This document shows, one piece after another, positions 22,301-31,382 of a DNA stretch of 64,000 bases. The stretch is from Phoronis australis (taxonomy: Eukaryota; Phoronida; Phoronidae). The notes under the pieces were generated by a model that was not told where the DNA came from, made no database searches, and saw only the letters and a list, made by a program, of their open reading frames with translations. Both the position numbers and the translations under genes were made by a program. The stretch covers positions 242,286 through 306,285 of the forward strand of contig NMRA01000267.1 of the NCBI GenBank assembly GCA_002633005.1. Reading direction: 5' to 3'. Position 1 is the first letter of the stretch. Every line of letters starts with the position of its first letter.

Positions 22301-24477
22301 TGGTTGAAAAATGTCATTTAATAGGACGTAAATAAAATCAAAACAGAAGCCAAGACTGCGAGATGAGAATAGGCCCTGAGGAAAAAAACACCCGGGCGTG
22401 TGCAAAAATAAAGCCCTGACTAGAATGACAGAAAAAATGTAAGGCAGACTAGAATGAAAATTAACAATAAGGGTAAACATTAGAAAGACTAAAAAAGAAA
22501 TAGGATACAAGTTAAAATGCGACAGTGAACAAAAATTCCCGAGAGAGAGAAGGGAACAGTACGATTGGTGTATTAATAAAAACTGTAGTACAGAGCCGAA
22601 GTAGAAAAATATTAAAAAAGGAAAATAATCCCTATCAATACGCTTAACGCGTTAAAAGATATCATCATTTATTATTTTTAGAATTCTACATAAAAGTAGC
22701 CAAAGAGACTGGTATAATGCTTGACCCAACGTATACTGGCAAGGCTATGAAAGGTATGCTTAATGAGATGGAGAAACGGCCGGGAAGGTTCAAAGGGAAA
22801 CGAGTTCTTTTCTTGCACACAGGTAAGTGTAACGTCCGTGCAAGTTTTGAGTCACATAACGGAGGAGAGTTCCCTGTAGGAATGCCAAATCTAACTCTAG
22901 AATCGGCCTCCGGAGAATTGTCATTGAAGTTTGCGTATTTAAAAATCATGATATTAATCAAAAAAGCTCAAAGTCCTGCAGACTTTGATTTTGGAATTGC
23001 TTATCGTTTAGTTTAGTTTAGTTTTAGTTTAGTTTACTTACCTTTATCAAATTGCTGATACAGTGTTCAGTGACCAAAACGTTGCATCCAATAGGAATAT
23101 TCTTGCATTGTTTTTATGTTCCCATTGAAGATAGGACAGAAGCCACACGAATCAAAAGTGAGTTACGTTAAATTATCAGTTGCTTCTGTGAAGCCACCAC
23201 AAATGCCTCTTTCACGCCAGGACACGGCAACACAAAGTTTTCTTACAAATTTCATGAACACTTGTTTCCAGGTTGTGATGAGATCTTTAAAATGTTAATT
23301 TTGTCAAACATGTCACGTCTATGATCACATGCGCACCAACACGTATCAACCGTCACCACGCAACCATCAGTCTGCCTGCAGGCATCGTGCTATTGTCAAG
23401 CCGGAATCAGGCAGCGCACACAGTTTACTAGACACATCGGCCTGGATTAATTTGCAATCGGTCCAGAGGTCGTACATCACAGATCCTTTATGCTATGTCA
23501 CTGAGTGCCAGTCGCCGAGAGAAATACAAAAGTAGAGACCAAGTGCAACTGCTTCAATCTGTTTTTGAAGAAGCTGCTCCGCCAGGATTACGATAAACTA
23601 CAAAACTGGTATTCCAGATACCAGTGAATTTGACGACGTCACGACCAGTTTTGCCAGTCATCAGAGGAAGAGACAGAAACCTCAAAAAGTCATCACCTCT
23701 CTCAAGATGCACATCCAGCATTTGGCACGCCACCAATGGGTGCAATAGACAGTTTGATTTAGAACTGAAAACTCATCACCATGTCTATCGATGCCATCAC
23801 TTACCACTATCCAGAAATTTGTCGGCCGGATAATAAACCGGAAGACGTTACTCTAAAAGCCTCCCGCTCGATATACTTGATGGATGACTAAGTCCAATCA
23901 GGCGGCATTTCAACCTTGAATACAATTCTCTGAAAATCTCAAAATTCAGCAGTCAAAGAAAAGCTGTTCCAATTGAAATGAAAAACATTAATTGCTTCAG
24001 CAGTTTCAACAATTAATTCAGCCTATACCACTACCTCAATGCCCAAAGCAATTTTTGTATTCCGCGAAGCCAAAATAAATCTTTCCCAGGTGAAGACTTA
24101 CAAAACGAGGACGTCAAAAATTTGAAAAGAGAACGACTGAGCACTTTCAAAACTGGAACCCGACGCCATCGACATAGTCTGGAGCTCGTTCTGCAGATCT
24201 AGTTTTCGTGTTGAATTCTAGGATTGAATTCAGTGTCTCCTTTCCATTCCGTATCTGGTCTACAGAACTCGATCGTGGTGTGATGGGTGCATTAAAACAT
24301 GAAATAATGCGAAACAAGACACATGTGCATCAATTTTCCTCACTTGTTTCCGTTCCTGTTTCAGGGGGAATTTTTGGACTTTTCGACGGGCGAATGGACA
24401 ATGTGGTCAAGAAAGAAGGATCTACTGCCAATAGATGCTACATGTGGAAAGAGTCTGACAAACCCCCAGTTTTGTAA
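1237..24477 (+). CDS. D-cysteine desulfhydrase-like PLP enzyme, nine exons
   Basis: I joined nine exons: 1237-1323, 17918-18028, 18332-18490, 18859-18995, 19549-19648, 21124-21224, 21565-21731, 22682-22822 and 24365-24477. Every junction is GT-AG with matching phase, and the total is 1116 nt (371 residues plus TAA), the usual family length. Members of this fold-type II PLP family cleave D-cysteine to pyruvate, H2S and ammonia, or open ACC. Visible signatures are the PLP lysine in SGNKARKLEF (K66), SNH (93-95), the phosphate loop CGSGGTASG (211-219) and LDPTYTGK (302-309). Pseudomonas ACC deaminase has Glu295 and Leu322; the equivalent residues here are Thr306 and Thr334, as expected for a D-cysteine desulfhydrase rather than a true ACC deaminase. 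There is no signal peptide, so a cytosolic location is likely. The start is the first ATG in the open frame of exon 1. Substrate assignment is inference from the family. Confidence 0.88.
2071..2320 (+). mobile_element. MITE-like repeat, copy 1 (expanded minisatellite)
   Basis: It shares blocks such as GTGACCATTTTAGGGG, AAGTTCCCACG and TTGCACATTTTT with 5372-5586 in inverted orientation. This is a dispersed non-coding element within intron 1. Confidence 0.55.
2082..2156. repeat. 15-bp GC-rich minisatellite, about five units
   Basis: The unit GGCCAGGGGCCGTTA repeats head to tail about five times with little divergence; the last unit is one base short. It is sharply GC-rich in an AT-rich intron. 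It lies inside a repeat whose other copy (5372-5586, inverted) has the flanking GGCCATGGGCCGTA only once, so the array expanded within this copy. Confidence 0.85.
3088..4969 (-). CDS. Possible two-exon small gene, 'KYHxSCY' family fragment
   Basis: Two minus-strand exons fit together. Exon 1 (4969-4930) begins ATG and encodes [13 protein letters not shown] with donor GATG|GTGAGT, phase 1. Exon 2 (3392-3088) follows the acceptor GGTTGTAG and completes a Gly codon in frame. The product is about 113 residues. Exon 2 contains [16 protein letters not shown] and a helical tail, a pattern I recognise from large uncharacterised invertebrate proteins (YHxSCYxxFTR). It lies wholly inside intron 1 of the PLP enzyme on the other strand. 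It may be a truncated gene or a piece of a transposon-associated gene. The function is unknown, and exon 1 could belong to a different transcript. Confidence 0.4.
4215..4362. mobile_element. Small palindromic MITE
   Basis: The arms GGTGTAATCTCCAAACTCAG and the complement of GAGTATGGAGATTACC face each other over about 130 bases. There is no coding potential. Confidence 0.5.
4612..4865. mobile_element. MITE with GTACC/AAGTCAAC terminal motifs
   Basis: The left end has repeated TTCGTACC, CGCACCCAAGTCAACTC; the right end has the complement of CGTACCCAAGTCAA and CATACCCAAATCAAC. The inverted, internally repetitive termini enclose about 150 bases of AT-rich core. Confidence 0.45.
5372..5586 (-). 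mobile_element. MITE-like repeat, copy 2 (inverted)
   Basis: This is the reverse-complement relative of 2071-2320. It carries CCCCTAAAATGGTCAC and CGTGGGAACTTTTC and a single GGCCCATGGCC instead of an array. Confidence 0.55.
5985..6666 (+). pseudogene. CR1-like LINE reverse transcriptase remnant (3' part)
   Basis: The frame opens with [15 protein letters not shown], the catalytic FADD box of a non-LTR reverse transcriptase. It then continues, after a deletion and stops, into the typical post-RT region: [41 protein letters not shown] and [13 protein letters not shown]. The last 144 codons (6232-6666) are open to the stop. The 5' part (endonuclease and fingers) is missing. This is a dead copy within intron 1. 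Confidence 0.85.
7300..7470. repeat. Cluster of palindromic GTACC(N5)GGTAC motifs
   Basis: About five variants of a near-palindrome occur in 160 bases: GTACCAAAGGGGTAC, ATACCAAATGGGTAT, GTACCAAATGGGTAC, TGCCAAATGGGTA and GTACCAAGTGGGTAC. The spacing is irregular. The overlapping minus-strand open frames (to 7841 and 7854) acquire YPFG/PLGT repeats from it, and I do not regard them as genes. Confidence 0.6.
7855..12800. other. Intron 1 stretch with no supported gene
   Basis: AT-rich sequence with only short, mutually overlapping open frames on both strands. At 10090 a splice-acceptor-like TTTTAG is followed by about 48 open codons, but these match no family I know. There is no transposase or RT signature here. 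Confidence 0.5.
12808..13476. mobile_element. Putative inverted-terminus element
   Basis: The left end is GGGGTACTATAGCCC; the right end, read as complement, is AAGTACTAGTCCACGAG. The internal TGCCAAATTTGGTGAAAATCGG is a phrase that I have seen in dispersed invertebrate repeats. Termini are only partly matched. Confidence 0.3.
14069..14900 (+). mobile_element. Composite foldback + tRNA-SINE repeat, copy A
   Basis: It begins with ACAGATTATTACATGGCGAAGTCGTTATCCCC and a hairpin over the inverted 'ccctcg...cgaggg' arms, then a conserved central part. Its 3' module has tRNA-like box A (TAGCGCAGCGGTTAAG, near 14718) and box B (GGTTCGAAACC, near 14763). It shares its order of parts with 35742-36612 and 55143-55945. 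This copy is the most diverged. Confidence 0.65.
14970..15665. mobile_element. TTAA-flanked MITE (AGCCT termini), copy 1
   Basis: It is flanked by TTAA at 14966-14969 and 15666-15669. Its left end AGCCTTACTTCAACGG and right end ...GAAAATAGGT are related to the cleaner copy at 51618-52013. Shared blocks include CAACGGAATTTTGTTA, CGCAAATGTGA and CACAAACAACAAAAGG. It is interrupted by a second element at about 15176-15475. TTAA duplication fits piggyBac- or Kolobok-type integration. Confidence 0.65.
15176..15475. mobile_element. hAT-like MITE (GCGGATTTAGG ends) nested in TTAA MITE
   Basis: The ends are GCGGATTTAGGGGCCCCC and, as complement, GGCCGATCTAGGATA. The sequence is absent from the sibling copy at 51618-52013, so it is a later insertion. 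The 110-codon open frame starting at 15286 runs across the boundary and is not a gene. Confidence 0.5.
16088..16122. repeat. Perfect 13-bp-stem hairpin
   Basis: TGCGCCGTGTGAG and CTCACACGGCGCA form a perfect stem with a 9-base loop. It is an isolated GC-rich structure in AT-rich intron sequence. It could be the relic of a foldback element; no function is apparent. Confidence 0.7.
17918..18028 (+). CDS. PLP enzyme exon 2 (PLP lysine)
   Basis: The acceptor is a pyrimidine-rich tract ending in TTTTTAG. The exon encodes 37 residues with GTPIHSW and [15 protein letters not shown]. Its last codon is the predicted PLP-binding lysine (K66). The donor is AAG|GTGCGT, phase 0. This exon lies in a longer stretch that has no substantial ORF, so it is easy to miss. 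Confidence 0.87.
18138..18266. mobile_element. hAT-like MITE between exons 2 and 3
   Basis: The ends are CAGGCGGATTTGGGG and, as complement, CACTGACGGATCTAGGAT; the flanks TAATCAC/TAATCAC look like a target duplication of about 7-8 bases. It fills nearly half of the 303-base intron 2. Confidence 0.55.
18332..18490 (+). CDS. PLP enzyme exon 3
   Basis: This exon encodes 53 residues beginning [16 protein letters not shown] and carrying [14 protein letters not shown], the conserved serine/asparagine motif that follows the PLP lysine in this family. The acceptor is TTTCAG and the donor TCG|GTAATT, both phase 0. Confidence 0.9.
18859..18995 (+). CDS. PLP enzyme exon 4
   Basis: The acceptor is TACTTCAG. 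The exon encodes [18 protein letters not shown] and an acidic/basic helix ending DTLAGQI; the last codon is split (phase 2) at the donor CA|GTGAGT. The family equivalent is the 'GNLLLDRMVGA' segment. Confidence 0.88.
19549..19648 (+). CDS. PLP enzyme exon 5
   Basis: The acceptor is TTCTTGTAG. The exon completes a Gln codon and encodes the family-typical [17 protein letters not shown], ending at MIGQ with donor CAG|GTATGT, phase 0. Confidence 0.92.
19749..20866. mobile_element. TTAA-flanked element with AGGGACATT termini
   Basis: TTAA at 19745-19748 and 20867-20870 flanks inverted ends AGGGACATTGTC / GAGAATGTCCCT. An internal inverted repeat (about 19853-19995) folds TCTCAGGTTTATGACAT against its complement. 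The 1.1 kb body has no open transposase frame, so it is non-autonomous, and TTAA suggests Kolobok or piggyBac mobilisation. It lies in intron 5 of the PLP enzyme. A deleted relative lies at 30527-31100. Confidence 0.7.
21124..21224 (+). CDS. PLP enzyme exon 6 (phosphate loop)
   Basis: The acceptor is CTTGAAACAG. The exon encodes [18 protein letters not shown], the glycine-rich loop that binds the PLP phosphate. The last codon is split (phase 2) at the donor AA|GTACGT. The preceding intron carries a complete TTAA-flanked element (19749-20866). Confidence 0.92.
21565..21731 (+). CDS. PLP enzyme exon 7
   Basis: The acceptor is TTTGCTGCAG. The exon encodes 55 full codons from [10 protein letters not shown] to [15 protein letters not shown]. 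Tyr279 in GYG aligns with the conserved Tyr268 of bacterial ACC deaminase by spacing. The donor is TTGG|GTATGA, phase 1. Confidence 0.92.
22682..22822 (+). CDS. PLP enzyme exon 8 (specificity residues)
   Basis: The acceptor is ATTTTTAG. The exon encodes [23 protein letters not shown] and RVLFLHT, and contains Tyr305, Thr306 and Thr334, the positions that separate D-cysteine desulfhydrases from ACC deaminases. The donor is CACACAG|GTAAGT, phase 1. Confidence 0.93.
23023..24200. other. Intron 8 of the PLP enzyme, no supported gene
   Basis: The sequence is moderately GC-balanced. Plus-strand peptide fragments broken by stops (around 23329-23833) look like decayed coding sequence, but I recognise no family. 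Confidence 0.4.
24365..24477 (+). CDS. PLP enzyme exon 9 (C-terminus)
   Basis: The acceptor is CCTGTTTCAG. The exon completes the Gly-Gly pair (HTGG) and encodes the terminal segment with [10 protein letters not shown], ending PPVL and TAA. No clear canonical AATAAA was seen in the first few hundred bases downstream, so the transcript end is not placed. Confidence 0.9.
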
Positions 24478-26540
24478 CGTACAGCACTTTATGAAAGACA
24501 TTCGCATCTTATTCACATATTAATTTATTTATTTATGAAATATTGTTATACTCCATAAATTTTCGATAGCAAATATTTTGACGATGAAATTTGATTTACA
24601 AAAGTGACAATTTTTCGGCATCTTTTTATTCAATACTGTTGGTGAATGAATGAATATCTAGTGTGTTGTCACATCCAACTTTGAATTCTGTGAACGCTAC
24701 TGAAAGGAAATCCCAATCACCATGACCAATCTGTTGATGTTCAAGCAAATACGTATTGGAACTCCATGTACTTCGTAATATTAATCTCTAAGGGAAAAGC
24801 TTGTCACGAGTGTCCATTGTAAAATTTTGTTTTGTATACTAATCAAAGATGAAGTGCTTATTTGCGTGATAAAAACATTACCTCAATTTTTGTTGTTTAA
24901 TCTAGTCTTCTTTTCCTAAATAATATGCTGGGGTTGTAAAAATACAATTATTTTTACCCAGCGTCTTAAACTGAAATTCACACTGCCTACGTGTGTAAAA
25001 GTAACTATGATTGGTGGGCAAGGAAAAGAGAGGTCAGCTTAAAAACTTTACAAGTACATCCTCTCTTTTCCGCAGCCCAAACTACACTGACATCACCCAA
25101 ATGTGCAGATCAAAAGTCAGCACATACCTTTTTATTTGCAAAGTACGGTTCATTCACCCCACAAATAGTTAGAGAGCACGAGGCTCCCTAAGCTACCATC
25201 CATTCGTCAAACAGTAAATATCTGAGGCTCTCTAAGCTGACTAACAGCAAAATATCTTACAGTAACAATGGTTCGGCCAACCAGCATTGTACAAAGTTTC
25301 TGTTATTCTGTTGGCATCTCATTAGTGTAATTTTGATTCGATTAAAAGAAAGATAAATACTCCTAAATTACATGTACATATCTTTCAGCACTGTCCTGTT
25401 TCGACAGTAATCTTGAAAATGTTGGTAATCCGTCTTTGGAAAACAAGACTAGTAGAGAGACAATCTGCAGATTGTTCACTATTGAGAGAATACAACTGCA
25501 CATCTATTGGTCGAAACCTAAGAACACTAATTCTACTTACGTATTCAGTCACCTATGAACGCACGAGCAAAAGGCTCACTATCAGTCATTGCATTGCAGT
25601 TGACTAATTTGAAAACAAAGCACGTTTTGTATGCCTTTCAATACGTGGAAACATAATTAAGCATACGAGTCTCTTTCCTTCACTTGCTCAACCATAGTGG
25701 CGTACCTTGTCGCTTGCCGTAGCGGAAGACAATGATTGCCACCAATTTTGTACAACCTTCCGAAACACTTGGGTATTTTCGTAGCCTCAAATATCCATCG
25801 TATGTGTAGGTTATCTGCGCATGAGTGTACTTCAGTCATGTACTACTGCTATTCTGTTGTGACTTTCATCTTGAAATTGGAGAACGGTTAGCCACATGAC
25901 TGAAAATCGCACTTGGGCAAATAACGTTCACCTTCAAGGGGAATTTACCACCTTACGGCGAAAATACCCAAGGTGTTCTTGATGCCTCATGTAGTTGTCA
26001 GTTCCAGGTCATCAAATTTGCCCCCCACCCCTTTCCCGTCTCCCCATTTAGTCGAAGCATGTCCGCGTATCGTTTGTTGCGCTTCAGCCATTAATATTCG
26101 AACAACACGTAAATTCTCTCCTATGTTAGGTGCTTAACCTCTGGCCGAACATCTGACTGCAACCAATCATAAGTAAGATACAAGATTTGTTTTCGTGTCT
26201 AGAGATATTTGTTGAACATACACTTTTTCGAATTTTGAGCAAATAGGTCATCATTATGTCAATTCATTTGAGCAAACCATTCAATATGTGTATCAATCTA
26301 GTTTCCAAGGAATAACACCCACACCCTCGGGGTTTTGTAACGGATATTCTTCAATCATGCACAGGGCATGAGAGAGATTACTGGCTTCCTTGAAGTTACG
26401 TCACAATTGACCTATCGCAAGCTCCTCCCCTTTGCGAAAATTCACGTGACACTCGACAAACAAACAAGATGTCAGAGGTCATAGGCATCATAATACCAAA
26501 GACGTTAAGAACACCATTCACTTTGACCACCTCCATTGTT
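24478..26540. other. Intergenic stretch downstream of the PLP enzyme
   Basis: AT-rich; only short open frames on either strand and no domain signatures. The segment GACAAACAAACAAGATGTCAGAG near 26455 recurs near 39077, so part of it is dispersed repeat. Confidence 0.45.
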
Positions 26541-26544
26541 GTGT

Positions 26545-26995
26545 GGTGGCGACACCTAGCGGGTGTGTGTGCGCAGACGAAGTGCGCGAGCCGTTGACCA
26601 TGGCCGATTTTAGTTTGTCAAAATCAAAATTGTGAAGTGTCTTTGTTTAAAATATTGAAAACAAAAACATGAGCAGTGTAATGGAAAAATACACATAGGC
26701 AAAATATAGAGTAAATCAAGAAATTTGGGCAGTAAAAGTAAAATAAATTACGAGAAATACATCATAAGCAAGAGGGGGATTCACTAATCAGAGGTCTGCT
26801 GAAGAAGAGGTAGGAGCAAAAACGGAGAGGGGNNNNNGGGGGCACTCCTCAACCAAAAGGTTGGGGGCGGAGATAGCTTTCTTCCCCCAATATTCCAGGT
26901 GTTAATATCAATTAATTAACAATTAAATATTAAAACTTTCAACGCACAAAGTTTGTTTTAAAATAAAATTGAAAAATTAAAAGGCTCTCCTCCCC
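26545..26995 (+). repeat. Dispersed repeat, copy 1 (other copy at 63490-64000)
   Basis: Long blocks are shared with the right edge of the window in the same orientation. These include TGGCGACA...TAGCGG, GACCATGGCCGATTTTAG, GCAAAATATA and AATATTCCAGGTGTTAATAT. Five N bases at 26833-26837 mark an assembly gap inside its G-rich part. No transposase is seen; both copies end near TGTTTTAAAA. Confidence 0.75.
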
Positions 26996-27157
26996 CCAAC
27001 CAACAAATGTTTCCTACGCCAATGTTCAAAAGTTCCCCTTACGCCATCCAAACAGCGATCCAGATCTTTGTTTCGAAAAGTCCCACCTTACAACATTCTA
27101 CACTCCAACAGGGGGTCTGTGCCCAGTTACATGAAACAGTCCCAAATATCGACTCAA

Positions 27158-27322
27158 CAGGGGCAGATCCAGAATTTTTTAGAAGGGGGGTCGGATTTAA
27201 TATTTCTAAGAAGGGCGGCCCAAGTCAAAAATTTGACAATCCTTGCTTTGATATCACTAAAATCAAGGAACAATGGGGAATCCAGACCCCTTTGACCCCT
27301 ACCCTAGATCTGCCTGTGGTCA
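27158..27322. mobile_element. hAT-like MITE (GGGGCAGATCCAG ends)
   Basis: The left end CAGGGGCAGATCCAGA and right end CCTAGATCTGCC are inverted. Short G/C-rich subterminal tracts surround a core of about 130 bases. It is related to the copies at 15176 and 18138. Confidence 0.55.
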
Positions 27323-27411
27323 ATCTTTTGCGTATTTTTTCGTTCTTCACTGACAGTTTTATATTTTTCTATCATTTTATCTTTATTAAGAGCTCCTCCT
27401 TTGACTTATGA

Positions 27412-30400
27412 CGTTTTGTAATAATATGACTAAAAACTAAGCCGGGCCTTAATTCAGTCAAAATATTTAGGGACTTAGCGTTGCATGAAAAGATCCCTAA
27501 GGCATATTGAGCCCTACATCGGTGGGTACTTTGGTAGTAGATGTATTACCTTGGAAATCCCATTACACTCAGTGACGATGTCGTTTGTTTAGATTTTTGT
27601 TTTGACACGGGTCTTAAAACATCAAGTCAGGAAATAAGGCGTCCTTATGTTATTTACTTTGAAGTTAGCCAATTTTACCTGCCGATGTAGGCTGAATATG
27701 CCTTTAACTAACTGCTGATTGTTGGTTTTTAAAAATGTGAATGGATTACGAGATCTGGAATGCATCGTAAAAAACTACCCTATATGGACTGTGTATTCAA
27801 TAGGCAACTTGGCTGTTTTATGGAGCATTCAAGGCAGGTTTACTGGACTGCTGGCAGGAATTTGATCTCTTGCTGGTTTTCATCCCCCTACCCCTCTTGC
27901 CTCCAGTTTCATTCACCACAACCCCCTCCCACCAATATGCTACCCATTTCAGATACCATCAGGCACGGTTGCTGGGGGTCCAGTGAATCAGTCCTAATAT
28001 AGCTATGTTCCCTCAAACTACTGCGTATTTTTTAGTTTTCTATGTTGAATTCTCAATATTATTGAACATAAGTAGGCTTCCTTCTACACTTCCTATGGCA
28101 AATTATCAAGCAGGTTATCAAACCATACAATTAATATTTATTTTGCACTGAAGTCCATACCATGATCATATAATATAGATTATTGACTATCGACAGCCAG
28201 GATGTTGACTGTATGGTATCACGACAAATAATTCAAATAAGTAATAGCGAATAACTAAAACAATAAATCAATAAACAATTAAAACAAATACATAATAATA
28301 AACAAATAATGAAAAATAGATAAAAACAAATATATGATAACATAAAATGAACAGAACAGCTTCTTAGTTAATTTAAACTTTTCTTATCTAATAAAATTTT
28401 GCTCATCATGGAAAAAAATGGGGACACTCACATAAATATATGTGTTTTCACATAAAATATGATTATAGGTGGGCACACCTGTCATTAAAGGTTGATGAGC
28501 GATGTCTCTGTTTGTAACTGGGTACACCAAATTCGGGATGGGTATATCTATATAAATATAACTGGACCCGTCGTGATGGGTCCTGTTAGATTTATATAGC
28601 TTGACCCGCAGGGATGGGTCTATCTCTAATAAAAGTAATTAAATTGTTCATGTAATTTGAGTTTATCAATCCACATCATCTGCTTTTATTGATCCACGTG
28701 GTGGTGAAAATTGACTACGTAATTAAAAATAAATGTGTCCGTGACTTAAGCATATTATCGATTTATTACATGTCATGCAGCAACCCTTGTCTGCATTTAC
28801 ATTTATGTTATGGACACATCGAGCTTAATACAATGGCCTCATCCTCATATATACATATGTAAGGCTGGAAAAACAAACCACATTATTTTGAGTTACAGTT
28901 TAAACATGGCCTCAGCATGAAGGAGAATGCTCTTTTCAACAATATTCTTGTTGGTGTCAGCACAGCTGCAAACTGGTGTTCTTCGAAGACAGTGGTCCAT
29001 TTTTAATGAGGATTTAAGTCAGTATAATTTTCAGCATTTCATGTGGCATATTTTCAGTGATACTTACCAAATGTATTTTATTACAAATTTTCAGTTTTGT
29101 TACTTATTAAACTTGTGTGGTTACTGATGAAAGAAAACAAAACAAAAAGAGGTATTTGATAACACAAAAGCTATGTAGAAACTGGTTCTATTGTGTTACG
29201 AAACGAGAGTGTTTCTTGCCTTTAATTCATAGCATACCTGCATGTGAAGAGAGCAAACACAATTGCCACCTAAGCTCACTCCTCTGCACATGGCTCAGTA
29301 CTCTAATCATATTGGCACTGTTGCTCGAGTCGTGTGGTTTGTTGCTGTCCTTTAAAAACGTAACAATCGTACAAAATGCCAGTCTGAGCAGTACATGGAT
29401 AACATTGATCAATACATTACATAGGATATACATTCATGCAAAAGTGTGAGTGTAACTCAAATTGAAACTGCACTGTTGTAACTGTTTTCAGACCAAGTAA
29501 GTTTAGTTCCTGATGCTAGATGTCTGATAACAGCCAACATTCAAGGAGGATAGATGTTTTTCTAAGCACTCTTTAAGCCCTCTGCCGGGTAAAACTTATA
29601 AATTGTGTTCTTGGTAAAGTGAGTCTGGAAGGGCCTGGTCGCATACTCAAAATTCCAAAACGACGCAACAGATAATACAAAGCCAAAATACCCAGTCATC
29701 TGAGTGTAACCTGCTCAACCTTTACTAATGCTCCTACTGATCTGCCTTTGGCTGTACCCCTTTGCCTTTGAGGAGGTATCATTCATATTTTCATAGAATA
29801 TTGTCCTGTAATAATAATATGATCACTAACAGTGTCCTGCAATTTGAGAACCAGATTTCTGCCCTGAATAACAGGCATTAAATCGATTGCCTCCCACTCC
29901 CACGCATGTTTTTGCCAGTATGACCTCACTTTCCTCGCAACAAGCTTCGGTCTACCAACATTACCCCTTTGGCTGACATCGCTCATCCACAATGGACATC
30001 ACAATATATAGCAATGGGCGATAGCCCGTCCCGCCACATAAATATCAAAGCACAGAACTATTGGTGTAAACAACAACAGAGTTAGGCCTCTTACTTAGCA
30101 ATATACCTGTCCAACATTGGTGAGACGTTATTGTAGGTTAACGTGGCAATCACTGGCCTTAAAACAGGACAACTTAAATGTAGGCCTACACACCTCACGA
30201 GTTTTCAGATTATGGAGTTTTGTAATGAGTCATAATAGAAATAATGTATGGCTTTTATTAGGGAAAACACGTGATTACCAATATTTTCTACACTATCATG
30301 TATGTGTGATTCATCCAAGAAAACACTCATGCTAACATCCGCCAGCACACAAGATCGTAACTCAAACAACTTACCTTGAGATTGAGCCTAGTCACCCTTG

Positions 30401-30500
30401 TCATGTGACGTATGTGTTTTTCACCCAGCATTACAACTTTAACGTACCTTTCTGATGGCATCACAAGGCCTCCTTTCTGTTTTAAATGTAATAACGTGTA
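27412..30500. other. Stretch with no supported gene
   Basis: It includes a low-complexity A-rich patch (about 28220-28340). A 66-codon plus frame at 28927 begins MLFSTIFLLVSAQL, which resembles a signal peptide, but nothing downstream supports it. Confidence 0.4.
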
Positions 30501-30526
30501 AGCATTTTTGTAAGCAGGTGAGGGCA

Positions 30527-31100
30527 CACTGATCCTACACGAATCTCAGGTTGATGACATGGGCAAAACCTCTTGCAAATTTGGTCAAAATCCCGAGGCT
30601 TGCATTCAGCTTTCGTAACAAATATGCAAGTTAGAATCTAATAAATAGTATTTGAATTTTGTAATATCAAAACTTAAAAAAATGTTTATAAATGACAGTC
30701 AGCAAGGTTTCACCGCAAGTGAGCACTGAATTGACCTTGAGACAGCACAGCTAGATAGTCTCGCTGCGTTTCTTGAGTTGGGGATCGTCTCCGTTCGGAA
30801 TGGACGAGGATATAGACTTCGCCGCCGAAGATGGGTCCTTTTAAGAAGTTGTTTGCATGTCCTTCCGACTGGAAGTATGTAAAGTTGCGACACCCGATTT
30901 GTCAATCATAACCTTGTCACCTTCTTGGAATTCTGGCATTGTTTGTTTGGCGCACGTTTGGTTGTTTTAGTGTTTTGCAGACGATAAAATCTAAGGCGTA
31001 TGGATGTCTACTTTGCACTTCGTGATTCGCCCATGTAATATCAAAAAATACGTACTCGGTGTAATTAACTAGTCATTTCGTAACACATTCCAGGTCATGT
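30527..31100. mobile_element. Deleted relative of the TTAA element at 19749
   Basis: It begins with the internal block TCTCAGGTTGATGACATGGG, then jumps from the equivalent of about 19922 to about 20149 at a shared TGCA, and continues collinearly to the CACATTCCAGGTC block. Neither TTAA-type terminus is present. Confidence 0.65.
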
Positions 31101-31382
31101 GAGAAAATAGACTCTCTGCATGTAGAAGATACGAGAAACTTGAGTAATTTCCTTACCAATCACCCTGCAGTGGACATAAGTTTGGTGAAAAGTTGCTGCC
31201 CTCCTTCGATAACTCTTCTGGGTTGAATGGGTCCACTTCCTCTACTGTAGCTCTTGTTGGTGACTGGTATATTGATACTGCGAGCTGGATCAGTTCCGTA
31301 TCACCTCTCACACAAAAGCTAGCTGTTGATGACACCTGGAAATGTCAGGAGTTGCTACAAGTTACAGTTTTGAATTAGTATA

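Noticed and set aside
28927-29127. 66-codon frame with a signal-peptide-like start
   Set aside because: The hydrophobic start alone is weak evidence in AT-rich DNA, and the rest has no recognisable features.
31153-31335. Possible exon open on both strands with splice-like edges
   Set aside because: The sequence is open and has acceptor-like signals on both strands, so neither direction can be preferred and no family is recognised. It lies outside the TA element.
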